DNA of 33,070 nucleotides, from contig JASEFR010000017.1 of the NCBI GenBank assembly GCA_030019025.1, positions 5,117 to 38,186 of the forward strand, read 5' to 3'. Source of the DNA: a bacterium (GTDB taxonomy: Bacteria; Hydrothermota; Hydrothermia; UBA1063). The position numbers and the translations under genes are program-made. This document shows positions 8,451 through 16,871 of this stretch, in pieces. Under the pieces are notes generated by a model. The model saw only the letters and a program-made list of their open reading frames with translations, was not told where the DNA came from and did not search any database. Every line of letters starts with the position of its first letter. The stretch's first letter is position 1.

Positions 8451-9458
8451 TCAATTTTGACCTATTCTTAAAAGGAACATTCTAAGCATTTCTATCACAT
8501 CCTCACTGGTTTCCTGTGCTTCATAATGGAAGGAAGTGTAGAGAAGACTTCCTCCATTATTAAAGGGCCTTGCGAGAACAGCTAAAGGTGCACCAGTAAT
8601 GTTTGCACCACCTGATGTGGAGATATCTGCCTTTAATAATGACTTAACATCAGGCTTCACACTGTCAATTACGACCCATCCATCATGGTCAAACACTATT
8701 GTAACCGAGTCTTTTCCAATCTGACTCTTTAATACATCATCAACTATTTCAGCCTCTACCGTGCCTCTCGAACCTGTGCCATAGTCACCATTATCGTCGT
8801 AAAGGAAAATCTTATCCGAAAGTCCCAGAGAATCAATTACCCAGTACTGCTAGTCTGAGGCATAGATGTTACCACCCTGCTGGACATATTCATTTAAAGT
8901 GGCAGAGCTAATAGGAGGAATTGCAGCATTACAGTTAAATGCAAGAAGATCAAATTTTCTGAGTGTTTCAAGGTCAGCAGGGAAATTTCCAGGATCATAG
9001 AGAACATAACCACTTGCGCTGTCATCCGGAGAATTTATTCTGCTTATACCTATTTGTTCAAATATAGCTTGAATAGAATCAAAAGCACCAAGCATCACAG
9101 CTATTTTAAAATTCGTGTTATTAATGAGAATGAATGGTGCAGAAGAAGGAAAAAGCTCCCTTACCTCACCTTCAGAAAGATTCAAACAAACTTCAGTTTT
9201 AAATATACCTCCATCAATCACGATGGTTCTTTCTCCTGCTGGAACATCCACTCTGAAAAAACCGTTTCTGTCTGTATATCCGGAATAGGACGGAGCCCCA
9301 TTATCGTAGATGTGCACCCCAGGAGCAGGAAGTGCGTCAGAAAGATACACATACCCTGTTACTGTAGCCATTTCTGTTTCCTCAATTTCGCCACTTCTAC
9401 AAGAGATAGCCCCTATAAGAAAGACAGGTATTACAATTTTGGCGACCCACCTTACCAT
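8451..9458 (-). pseudogene. Lipoprotein with peptidase-regulatory-like domain, split by one amber codon
   Basis: A 335-residue lipoprotein frame with a single in-frame TAG at 8850-8852. The N-terminal part (202 aa) has a signal ending in LIGAISC (Cys20), a carboxypeptidase-regulatory-like beta-sandwich (TVTGYVYLSDALPAPGVHIY..., ...GYTDRNGFFRVDVPAGERTI), then a domain with LLAFNCNAA and YVQQGGNIYASD. Immediately after the stop the frame continues as QYWVIDSLGLSDKIFLYDD and ends with LYTSFHYEAQETSEDVIEML. The C-terminal architecture (QQGGNIYASD, SLLYTSFHYEAQ) resembles a GATase-like surface domain. TAG probably replaced a TGG (Trp): SD-W-QYW. It has a good SD (AAGGAGG) before ATG 9458. With no other lesion it could be a fresh mutation, a sequencing error or suppressible. 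Confidence 0.72.
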
Positions 9459-9749
9459 CCCTTACCTCCTTGTCAGTGCAAATTATAAACTTAATATAGT
9501 AATTGTCCCAAATACCAAAAGATAACATGGAGACTGATAACCCTTATTTCTTTCCATTATAAGCAATGATTAAATATCTACCCTCATGGGATATAATTAC
9601 TTAATCTTTGGAAATTGTACGACATACTGCATTCCCTCATTTTTGTAGATAATAAGGATGCAGTATGTCGCGTTTTTCTTTCCCTGTATTTTTGAGGAAA
9701 CCTGAACATTTCAAGTAGATTACTTTTGAGGAACACCGTATCTTACTCA
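9459..9749. other. Intergenic with a 13-bp inverted repeat
   Basis: About 290 bases with no gene. The notable element is CGACATACTGCAT at 9620-9632 and its exact complement at 9658-9670, separated by 25 nt, with GTTTTTCTTT on the right. It could be a terminator with a long loop, a small terminal-repeat element, or a protein-binding site; no gene on the plus strand needs a terminator here. Confidence 0.4.
9620..9670. repeat. Inverted repeat, 13-bp arms, 25-nt spacer
   Basis: CGACATACTGCAT and its perfect complement ATGCAGTATGTCG frame an AT-rich spacer. The arms are longer and the loop larger than a usual terminator, though a T-rich run (CGTTTTTCTTT) follows on the plus strand. Confidence 0.6.
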
Positions 9750-10325
9750 CTATATATCCAGCACTATATCCTCAAGTCTCCTCTTAGGAACGTGGTGAAT
9801 GTCATTTTCATCACGCCAGTACTTTATATCCCCTTCAGGGCCCACTTCTTCAATTACAACCTTTTCCCTGGGCTTGCCAATGGCAATCGCATAAATAATC
9901 TCGTATTTATCAGGAATTTTAAAAAGTTCCCTGATTTTATCTCCGTTCAAGGAACCCATTATACAGCCACCAAGTCCTTTCTCAACGGCACCAAGTAAGA
10001 TAGACTGCGTTGCAAGGCCGGCATCAATCAAATAGTTCTTAGAAACTCCCTTCTCTGCAAGAACGATGATATAAGCAGGTGGCCTCTCACCAACCTCTGG
10101 CCCAGCCCAATCCTTAAGGTAGGCGGCCCAGGTAACATTCTGAAAAATCAATTCGCACCTTTCAGGGGTATTGACAATGATATACCTCAGTGGCTGCAAG
10201 TTCATACTGGAGGGAGAAAGCCTCGCAAGATCTACAAGCTCTAATAACATTTCTCGACTTATCTTATAATCTTCATAATACCTTCTGTAACTGCGATTTT
10301 TAACGATAAGTTCCTTTAACATCAC
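9750..10325 (-). CDS. Nitroreductase-family FMN-dependent oxidoreductase
   Basis: A 191-residue flavoprotein of the nitroreductase superfamily, which uses FMN and NAD(P)H to reduce nitro groups, quinones or related acceptors; the physiological substrate is unknown. Visible family motifs are the FMN-phosphate-binding NRSYRRYYED (10-19), ARLSPSSMNLQPLRY (34-48), the DAGLATQSILLGAVEKGLGG helix region (101-120), CIMGSL (121-126) and IPDKYEIIYAIAIGKPREK. Length is normal for the short subgroup that works as a homodimer. An AAAAGGAGG sequence lies just before the tandem ATGs (10325 and 10322); either could be used. It is probably a single-gene unit, with a degraded GNAT gene directly upstream on the same strand. 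Confidence 0.88.
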   Translation of the reverse strand: MMLKELIVKNRSYRRYYEDYKISREMLLELVDLARLSPSSMNLQPLRYIIVNTPERCELIFQNVTWAAYLKDWAGPEVGERPPAYIIVLAEKGVSKNYLIDAGLATQSILLGAVEKGLGGCIMGSLNGDKIRELFKIPDKYEIIYAIAIGKPREKVVIEEVGPEGDIKYWRDENDIHHVPKRRLEDIVLDI

Positions 10326-10354
10326 AGCCTCCTTTTATAAAATTTTATACATTC

Positions 10355-10655
10355 TCAAAAATAAAGGCAAATGCCTCTACCTAAAGGAATATGAAACTTT
10401 ACCTTCTCTTCAAATCCAAGACTTCCATAAAAGTTTATTGCATTCACATTTTCTTCTTCTACATCGAGAACAATTCTTTTACTTCCGCATCTTTTTACTT
10501 CTTCCTCAGCCATTTGCATAAGCGCCTTAAACATACGGTAAATAGGACGAAGAAAGTAAAAACAATTTTACGAAATCATGAACATCCTCCGGTAAACCCT
10601 GGCAAACAGTTAGCATAGCCCTTATCCCGGTTAAATTATAAATTTCAAAGAATAA
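10355..10655 (-). pseudogene. GNAT N-acetyltransferase pseudogene with the middle deleted
   Basis: The minus strand reads EIYNLTGIRAMLTVC, LPEDVHDFVKLFLLS and SSYLPYV, the N-terminus of a GNAT-like protein. It then reads out of frame into FKALMQMAEEEVKRCGSKRI, VLDVEEENVNAINFYGSLGF and a TGA stop at 10355-10357. The second piece is the classic GNAT C-terminus (acetyl-CoA pantetheine helix, then 'NA..FY.slGF'). The central part that should carry the substrate-binding strands and the R/Q-x-x-G-x-G/A loop is missing, so roughly 90 or more residues were deleted at the joint near 10530. No start codon survives. Confidence 0.72.
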
Positions 10656-10833
10656 TAAAGCAAAATCGCTTGAACCCGCTCTTCATTAAACTCTGTACTT
10701 TTCGAGGGTCTTAGAGAACGACCGTTTCAACTCGAAAGAAATCTTGCGTTTACCGAATAAAGATTTACAAAAAACTTATCTTTTGGCCAATCAAATGTTT
10801 CATAACCGAAGATTATTACAAATCTATAAAAAC

Positions 10834-11352
10834 CTACTCGGCACTCACCTTCCCAGGCGTGTAAGTGAATACCAAAACTCCAAGCTTGGCATTAATACCC
10901 ATCACAGGAGTTGCAACACGAATAATATTGGCATCTGCCGAAACAGTCACATCATCCACCTCCAAAATTTCAGCAGGATAATAATCTGCAAATTTCTGCC
11001 CCTGCAACTTCTTATCCGTAGCTAAAACAATTACACCCTGAGGATCTACAAGAAGTATTTCTTTGAAGCCCTTTTCCTGAACAAGCCTTTCCATATAATC
11101 ATTGATCTGTTCGTAATTTCCTTTAATCATCTCCTTCCTGATAGCCCAGGTCAAAGGCAAAGCAACGACTTTCAGGAGCTCCTGAGTGCTCTCATTCACC
11201 ATAAGCTGTGCCTTTTCAACCATTACAACTTCTTTCTCTTTTACCGTCTTTTCCATCTGCCTCACCTTCATGTAGCCCCAGAGGTACATCCCTGCAGCTA
11301 CAATGATGAGAATGAACACCAGATACCAGCAGAAGCCCAGTTTTTTAGCCAT
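10834..11352 (-). CDS. Membrane-anchored sensor-like protein with one TM helix
   Basis: A 172-residue protein with one N-terminal transmembrane helix (FCWYLVFILIIVAAGMYLWGY), an amphipathic stretch (QMEKTVKEKEVVMVEKAQLM) and an extracytoplasmic domain ending in a PAS/sCACHE-like core: GFKEILLVDPQGVIVLATDKK, then YYPAEILEVDD and RVATPVMGINAKLGVLVFTYT. Such domains bind small ligands in histidine kinases and chemoreceptors, but no cytoplasmic output domain follows, so it may be a stand-alone sensor or a truncated receptor. ATG 11352 is preferred over the GTG at 11358 because AGAGGAGG ends 5 nt upstream of it. Confidence 0.6.
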   Translation of the reverse strand: MAKKLGFCWYLVFILIIVAAGMYLWGYMKVRQMEKTVKEKEVVMVEKAQLMVNESTQELLKVVALPLTWAIRKEMIKGNYEQINDYMERLVQEKGFKEILLVDPQGVIVLATDKKLQGQKFADYYPAEILEVDDVTVSADANIIRVATPVMGINAKLGVLVFTYTPGKVSAE

Positions 11353-11533
11353 ATACACCTCCTCTAACTTTCAAATAATTATACATCCCCGTGAAAATAA
11401 AATCCATGTACCTCACAAGATCCTTTCCTTTAGCGGAAACAAGAGACTTCTCAAATCTACAAATCCCCAAGTTAAAAAAACTCGATCCACCCCCCTCTGC
11501 CCAAACTCCCGAAAGCCCACCACTTAAAAATCT
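11345..11533 (-). other. Unexplained open frame overlapping the sensor start
   Basis: A minus-strand frame of about 63 codons runs into a TAA at 11345-11347, overlapping the start of the sensor gene. It reads LSGGLSGVWAEGGGSSFFNL and GICRFEKSLVSAKGKDLVRY, then MDFIFTGMYNYLKVRGGVYG. It looks protein-like and would be translationally coupled, but it has no ATG near its upstream end and I know no family. The other two frames of the same strand are also partly open. It could be a remnant of the 3' end of an earlier gene. Confidence 0.2.
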
Positions 11534-11675
11534 CCTTTAAAAAGTTTTTCTTAGCCCACCCTTTGCTTCACCTTAAGTCTCCGGAAATGGATATTTCCAA
11601 TCAGACCAGCAATAGCCCCCAAAAGCTACAAGCAATATTCAAACAAAACTTAACCTTAACCCGATTAAGATTCTC
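11534..11675. other. Short intergenic stretch
   Basis: No gene, repeat or terminator recognised between the unexplained frame and the lamin-tail protein gene. Confidence 0.3.
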
Positions 11676-13592
11676 TCATTTTACCACAATAATTCTCAAA
11701 AACTTCCCTTCTTTCCTGTTTACAAGGAAATAAAGTCCGCTTTCCAGCGCAGTGTTGACCCTCCTTCCGTCCGGTCCAAAAATTTCATAGCCATCTTTAT
11801 CCATCCCTTCAAAATCCTTTACCGACAAAATCAATATTCTCCTTGATGATTTTCCTTCAGAGTATACCATGCTTTCTCCGATTGAAAGGGCTACAGAATT
11901 TACTGCACCTGGCGTTCCATAGGGAGCCTCTGATGCAGCCCAGCTTTCAGCGAGAGTATTGTCATAATATGGACTTATGAGTTCAAGAGAAGGCCCACCA
12001 CCATCCGGCTCTGTAGGCCAGGGAGATGCATCGTCATATGACACGATGTCCACTGTGGAATCACTATTATCAACAAGCTTTACCCACTCTCCACTATTGG
12101 AGAGCTGAACACTATCACCTATGTTTATTAAAATTTCATCCCCATCTGTAAGGTATGTCTGATATTCGGCTTTCGAAAGCAAAGAATCAACATTTCTTGC
12201 AAAGACCACAAAGTAATTCGGGGGAACTTTTGTACCGGCAGGCACATGGGCTACCTTCTCAGGCGTGTTGTCCATAAGATACCATCCCGACATATCAACG
12301 GTATCGGTGGTGGCGTTCCAGACTTCCACGTATTCCAAGCATGAATCATCACCCCAGGAGGCATCTGGATTATACATTATCTCATTTATAACAATACCGG
12401 CATTAACTTCCCCTCCTGGAGCTGATACCGTATAACTCAAAGTGTCTGAATATGTTACAGCACCCGAATCATCCTTTGCCACCACATAATATGAAATGGC
12501 AGTACCCTGTGGATATCTGCCAATATTAAAATAAAAGGTATCCCCCTCTTGTAGAAAGTGGTAAGAAGGTGTATAAGAACTGCTATTTACCGAGAAATAC
12601 ATAGAATCAGTTAAAAGTCCATGGTCGTCTGTTATCGTAGCCCTCACAACCACAGAGTCCGTGTCCGTTGGTAATGAAGGAATATGCCGAAGATTTGAAA
12701 TAACGGGTGGATTATTTTGCTGTGCTTCCACTTCTGCAAGCCAGAGGCATAGGTTAAGTGTAAGCGTAGAATCCTGATAAGTATACCATCCATCATATAG
12801 GTTATCCCCCGGATCCCCTGTTCCATCATCAACAGGTGACGAGTCACCAAAGCCTCCAATTCTTCCATTCCCGTAGGTACCCGTAAATACTATTACATTC
12901 TGTGTACTTCCCAATGGTTCTCCATCCTTCCATATATGCCCCTGGAGTGAAGGGTTTATATCGGTCTTCAGCACAGCGACGTCACCTTGCCAGTAGCCGA
13001 ATGTGTCAACATCACCTATTGGCCCGTGTATAATGGGATCGGTGGGATCAGTGTTCACATTGGTAAATGAATCACTTATGGAGTTATTCGGCTCACCGGT
13101 TATGTTAAAATGAACGCCAAAAATGTTTTCAAATGCTGCATTAAAAACCCTTGGTGAGTCCCACCCGTCATTATCCCTATCGGAAGCATTGTGGTCAGCG
13201 ATCATCAAAAACCCACCTCCATTATACACAAAGTCAACTATAGCCTGAACTTCGGCAGATGATAACGGATTTTGCGGTTCAACCATAACGAAGACATCAA
13301 AATTTGATAAATCTAATGGGCTTGATGTTCCGTAAGTAATTGCACTATCAGGTGGAAGGGTTACTACTTCGTGGCCAAGTCTGTAAAGGGCATAGCCCCA
13401 GGATGAAATTGCTCTATCCCAATCGGTAGGTGATGTGGGATTCGGTGGCTGTGGGTAGGGATAATCACTATCTATAATCCAGTCAGCATTTCCGGCGGTT
13501 TCATTTTTCGTGTAATCAAAAAGGAATCTGGCTGCATCAAGCCCGCTGGAGCAAAGCATAATACCAACGATAATTGCAGTGCAACGGTGCAT
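11676..13592 (-). CDS. Large secreted protein: GATase-like, Ig-like and lamin-tail (LTD) domains, sorting tail
   Basis: A 638-residue exported protein. After a signal peptide (1-20) comes a GATase/IFT52-like alpha/beta domain (about 22-290: RFLFDYTKNETAGNADW, FDVFVMVEPQNPLSS, GGGFLMIADHNASDRDNDG). A beta-sandwich Ig-like module follows (about 293-390: NPPVISNLRHIPSLPTD, ISYYVVAKDDSGAV). A lamin-tail domain spans about 398-560 (IVINEIMYNPDASWGDD, CLEYVEVWNATTDTVDM, SGWYLMDN) and ends with APYGTPGAVNS, the LTD hallmark. The final 70 residues (YEIFGPDGRRVNTALESGLYF..., IIVVK) form a Por-secretion-type tail. Such proteins are displayed on the surface; their role is unknown. A GGGAGG Shine-Dalgarno precedes ATG 13592 by 6 nt. 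Confidence 0.85.
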   Translation of the reverse strand: MHRCTAIIVGIMLCSSGLDAARFLFDYTKNETAGNADWIIDSDYPYPQPPNPTSPTDWDRAISSWGYALYRLGHEVVTLPPDSAITYGTSSPLDLSNFDVFVMVEPQNPLSSAEVQAIVDFVYNGGGFLMIADHNASDRDNDGWDSPRVFNAAFENIFGVHFNITGEPNNSISDSFTNVNTDPTDPIIHGPIGDVDTFGYWQGDVAVLKTDINPSLQGHIWKDGEPLGSTQNVIVFTGTYGNGRIGGFGDSSPVDDGTGDPGDNLYDGWYTYQDSTLTLNLCLWLAEVEAQQNNPPVISNLRHIPSLPTDTDSVVVRATITDDHGLLTDSMYFSVNSSSYTPSYHFLQEGDTFYFNIGRYPQGTAISYYVVAKDDSGAVTYSDTLSYTVSAPGGEVNAGIVINEIMYNPDASWGDDSCLEYVEVWNATTDTVDMSGWYLMDNTPEKVAHVPAGTKVPPNYFVVFARNVDSLLSKAEYQTYLTDGDEILINIGDSVQLSNSGEWVKLVDNSDSTVDIVSYDDASPWPTEPDGGGPSLELISPYYDNTLAESWAASEAPYGTPGAVNSVALSIGESMVYSEGKSSRRILILSVKDFEGMDKDGYEIFGPDGRRVNTALESGLYFLVNRKEGKFLRIIVVK

Positions 13593-13735
13593 AAATACCT
13601 CCCATCAATCTTTCAAGGTTGAAAGTATAATGTTTCCACTGCCATTTCTGCAAGCTCGCAAGCTCAATTCCCGTTTTATACTTAAAGGTAATGTATACTT
13701 TTTTAAAAACAATCTTTCAAGCCATTCTTTTTATC
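13593..13735. other. Short intergenic stretch
   Basis: About 140 AT-rich bases upstream of the lamin-tail gene and downstream of the truncated fragment. It must hold the promoter of the lamin-tail gene, but no box is clear. Confidence 0.35.
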
Positions 13736-13905
13736 TCAATCAACCCTGAATGCATACACCTTTGAGAACCTCACATTACCAACCTTATCAACTGCTGCCA
13801 CGTAGAACTCAACAACAGAATTTTGCCCTACCCGTATTTCTGCTTCAAAGGGCTCCTCACTTAAACCATATCCTCCCACAGGTTTAATCCCCGGGCTTTA
13901 TAATA
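13736..13905 (-). pseudogene. 3' fragment of a secreted beta-sandwich protein, cut by the RM island
   Basis: The minus strand is open from about 13905 to a TGA at 13736-13738 and reads GIKPVGGYGLSEEPFEAEIR, VGQNSVVEFYVAAVDKVGNV and RFSKVYAFRVD. The 'YVAAVDKVGN' strand and ending are typical of the last Ig/FN3-like module of a large secreted protein. There is no start and no upstream continuation: within about 35 bases the plus-strand restriction island begins with different base composition. I infer that arrival of the island truncated the gene. Confidence 0.6.
13899..13904 (+). promoter_or_regulatory. Candidate -10 box for the hsdM operon
   Basis: TATAAT lies 35 nt before the hsdM start and is the only consensus -10 in the neighbourhood; no good -35 box sits 16-18 nt upstream. 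Also, GAGAGGT (13926-13932) acts as the hsdM Shine-Dalgarno. Confidence 0.4.
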
Positions 13906-13939
13906 ATGTACAAATCCAGAGAAATGAGAGGTATTTTAT

Positions 13940-15532
13940 ATGGCCCTTGACGTTAAAGCCCTTGAAAACTGGCTATGGGAGGCGGCCTGTTCCATTCGCG
14001 GGCCGGTTGACGCCCCAAAATTCAAAGATTACATCCTCCCGCTTGTCTTCCTGAAGCGACTTTCAGACGTTTTTGAGGACGAACTTAACCGACTTGCTGA
14101 AGAATTTGGTGGCCGAGCAGCAGCAGAACGAATAGTAGAAAGTGAACGCGAACAGGGCACAATTGCACAAGGACGTGGCTCTGTGCGCTTTTACATTCCC
14201 GAAAAGGCACGCTGGGAAGCCATCCGCACTCACGGGCAAGCAGGACTCGGGCAATTTCTCACCGACGCTGTGAGGGCTGTGGCTCAGGATAACCCGCGTC
14301 TTCAGGGCGTCATTGACATCGTGGACTTCAACGCCACAGCTGCCGGACAGCGCATTGTATCCGATGAGTATCTGGCCCTTTTGGTTAATGCACTTTCGCG
14401 TCATAGGCTGGGGCTTTACGATGTAGAACCGGACATCCTTGGACGAGCCTATGAATACTTACTGCGTAAGTTCTCGGAGGGACAGGGGCAGAGCGCTGGA
14501 GAGTTCTATACTCCGCGGGAGGTAGCCATCCTTATGGCCCACATTCTGGAGCCCGAGCCCGGCATGACAGTTTACGATCCTGCCTGCGGATCAGGAGGCT
14601 TGCTCATAAAGTGTCATCTACGCCTTCTGGAAACGCACGGGGAGGAGCAAAACGGCCGACGTCGTCTACCGCCGAAACACGCACCCCTTCGCCTCTATGG
14701 CCAGGAGATCAACCCCACCACCTTTGCCATGGCCCGAATGAACGCGGTCATCCACGACATGGAGGCCGATATCCGCTTAGGTGATACCATGCGCAACCCT
14801 GCCTTCAAGGACAAGGCAGGCAGGCTGGAGCGTTTTGATCTGGTAGTAGCCAATCCCATGTGGAACCAGAACTTCCCCACCGAGATTTATGAAAACGACC
14901 CTTACGAGCGCTTCTCTTTCGGCGTTCCGCCATCCTCCAGCGCCGACTGGGGCTGGCTTCAGCACATGCTCGCCTCCCTCAAAGATCAGGGCCGTATGGC
15001 GGTAGTACTGGATACAGGTGCGGTTTCACGGGGGAGCGGCAACCAGGGCTCAAACCGCGAGCGCGACATCCGCAAGGCTTTTGTGGAGCGCGACCTCATC
15101 GAAGCTGTGGTGTTACTTCCCGAGAACCTGTTTTACAACACCACCGCACCCGGCATCATTCTGGTAATCAACAGAAAGAAGAAGCATCCAGGCCAGATCA
15201 TGCTCATCAACGCCTCCAAACTCTTCGCCAAAGGCCGGCCCAAGAACTACCTGGCCGAGGAGCACATCAAAAAGATCGCCGGCCTCTATCACGAGTGGAA
15301 AGCCGAGGAAGGCCTTTCTGCCATCATCACCAACGAAGAGGCGGCCCGCAATGATTATAACCTCTCACCCAGCAGGTATGTGGTGACCAACGACAAAGAA
15401 GAGGTCCTGCCCTTGGAGGAGGCAGTGGTGCTGTTGCGGGAGGCTGAGGAGGAGCGTGCCCAAGCTGATGCGCAGCTTAAGGAAGTGTTGCGGGTGTTGG
15501 GTTTAGGAGGACTCAATGCCAAAGATTCATGA
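13940..15532 (+). CDS. hsdM: Type I restriction-modification DNA methyltransferase subunit HsdM
   Basis: Adenine-N6 methylase subunit that, with HsdS, methylates host DNA at the HsdS-specified site. The 530-residue length is usual. The N-terminal helical HsdM_N domain (ALDVKALENWLWEAACSIRG, DYILPLVFLKRLSDVFEDEL) is followed by GEFYTPREV (187-195), the SAM-binding motif I DPACGSGG (213-220), LYGQEINPTTFAMARMN (252-268) and the catalytic motif IV as NPMW (305-308). NPMW instead of NPPF occurs in one HsdM branch. The C-terminal helices (VLPLEEAVVLLREAEEERAQ) contact HsdS. It heads the operon and overlaps the next gene by 17 nt. GC content is clearly higher than in the flanking genes, indicating transfer. 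Confidence 0.95.
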   Translation: MALDVKALENWLWEAACSIRGPVDAPKFKDYILPLVFLKRLSDVFEDELNRLAEEFGGRAAAERIVESEREQGTIAQGRGSVRFYIPEKARWEAIRTHGQAGLGQFLTDAVRAVAQDNPRLQGVIDIVDFNATAAGQRIVSDEYLALLVNALSRHRLGLYDVEPDILGRAYEYLLRKFSEGQGQSAGEFYTPREVAILMAHILEPEPGMTVYDPACGSGGLLIKCHLRLLETHGEEQNGRRRLPPKHAPLRLYGQEINPTTFAMARMNAVIHDMEADIRLGDTMRNPAFKDKAGRLERFDLVVANPMWNQNFPTEIYENDPYERFSFGVPPSSSADWGWLQHMLASLKDQGRMAVVLDTGAVSRGSGNQGSNRERDIRKAFVERDLIEAVVLLPENLFYNTTAPGIILVINRKKKHPGQIMLINASKLFAKGRPKNYLAEEHIKKIAGLYHEWKAEEGLSAIITNEEAARNDYNLSPSRYVVTNDKEEVLPLEEAVVLLREAEEERAQADAQLKEVLRVLGLGGLNAKDS

Positions 15533-16871
15533 GAGCGAAAGCGAAACCCTGGAGTTTAAACGTCAGTGGACGGACAGGGCTTTGGAGGATCTGGCCGCCT
15601 TCGCCAATACTGAGGGAGGGGTCCTTCTGATCGGCGTTCGAGAAGACGGTGAAGTTGTTGGAGCGAAGTCTGATGATAAGGAACTTCAACGCATAGCCAA
15701 TCTGATTGCTTCTCATTTGGGCATAACGCCCTCCTTGGAAGTGGCGGAGATCGAAGGCCATTCCGTGATTAAGATCCGGGTGGAGCCCGCGCCTTATTTG
15801 GTAAGCTATGGAGGCCGATACCTTCGCCGAGTAGGCACTACCAACCGAGACTTCGCGCCGCAGGAACTGGCCCGCCACATTCTAAACCGTTCCGATCGCC
15901 ATTGGGACGGGCTTCCGAGCGAATGGAGTATTGAAAAAGTCGACGGAGAAGCCATCGCCTATTTTGCACGCCTTGCCCTTGACAGGCTTCCACAGATTGA
16001 TCCAGCTGAACCTGAACATGTCCTGCAAAATCTTGGCCTTCTCAGCGAAGGTCGGCTCAGCCATGCGGGAGTTTTACTCTTTGCTAAACATCCGCAGCGC
16101 CTCTTCCCTCTGGCGCAAGTACGGATCGGTATCTTTCGAGGGGATCACATCCTGGACAGTCACGATTTTCAGGGCACGCTGTGGCAACAGCTGGATGGTG
16201 CCCTTGAGCGTTTCAGGCAGATACTCAAAGTGCGTTTTGATATTCAGGTGGAGAAACCTTCACTGGAGGGGCTTCAACGCCGGGAGGTCTGGGAATATCC
16301 GTTAGAAGCCCTGCGGGAAGCGGTGGTGAACGCCCTCATTCATCGAGACTACACCTATCCGGCGGATATCCAGATTCGCCTCGAAGAAGATCGCCTTGAG
16401 ATCTGGAGTCCGGGCGAACTACCTCCACCTCTTACACCGGAGGCACTTTACGGGCCTCACGCCTCGGTATTGCGCAACCCCCTCATCGCACAGGCCTTCT
16501 ACTTTGCCGGCATCATTGAACGCTGGGGAACGGGCACCACGCGCATCGTAAATCTCTGTCGCGAGCAGGGGCTGCCGGAGCCCGAATTCGCCAACTGGCA
16601 AGGAGGTGTCCGTGTTACCTTTCTGAAAGACCCTTACACGCCGGAGCGGCTCCGTAAGATGGGGCTGAACGATCGGCAAATCAAAGCTGTGCTATATGTG
16701 AAGGAACGGGGAAGCATCAGCAATCGGGAGTATCAGGCACTAACAGGGGTCAGGGAAAGGACGGCTACCAGTGAACTGGGGCAACTGGTAGCGCTTGGTG
16801 TTTTCGAACGCATCGGCACCACAGGCCGAGGAACGCGCTATGGCGCAAGAAAGCCGCAAAAGGCGCAATGA
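15516..16871 (+). CDS. AlbA_2 (Schlafen-like) ATP-binding putative regulator
   Basis: A 451-residue protein. It has an AlbA_2/Schlafen N-terminal domain (ESETLEFKRQ 8-17, AFANTEGGVLLIGV 28-41, RYLRRVGTTN 101-110), often proposed to bind nucleic acid. A GHKL-type ATP-binding segment follows (EAVVNALIHRDY 268-279, WSPGELPPPLTP 297-308, ERWGTGTTRI 335-344). A C-terminal winged-helix part starts near 375 (LNDRQIKAVLYVKERG, ISNREYQALTGV). This architecture is common in proteins annotated as ATP-dependent DNA helicase-related or transcriptional regulators near restriction systems; the exact role is not known, and control of RM expression is an inference. GGAGG sits 6 nt before ATG 15516, inside hsdM, so translation is coupled. 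Confidence 0.82.
   Translation: MPKIHESESETLEFKRQWTDRALEDLAAFANTEGGVLLIGVREDGEVVGAKSDDKELQRIANLIASHLGITPSLEVAEIEGHSVIKIRVEPAPYLVSYGGRYLRRVGTTNRDFAPQELARHILNRSDRHWDGLPSEWSIEKVDGEAIAYFARLALDRLPQIDPAEPEHVLQNLGLLSEGRLSHAGVLLFAKHPQRLFPLAQVRIGIFRGDHILDSHDFQGTLWQQLDGALERFRQILKVRFDIQVEKPSLEGLQRREVWEYPLEALREAVVNALIHRDYTYPADIQIRLEEDRLEIWSPGELPPPLTPEALYGPHASVLRNPLIAQAFYFAGIIERWGTGTTRIVNLCREQGLPEPEFANWQGGVRVTFLKDPYTPERLRKMGLNDRQIKAVLYVKERGSISNREYQALTGVRERTATSELGQLVALGVFERIGTTGRGTRYGARKPQKAQ

Noticed and set aside
10391-10618. Plus-strand 75-codon frame
   Set aside because: It is antisense to the GNAT remnant, whose minus-strand translation matches a known family.
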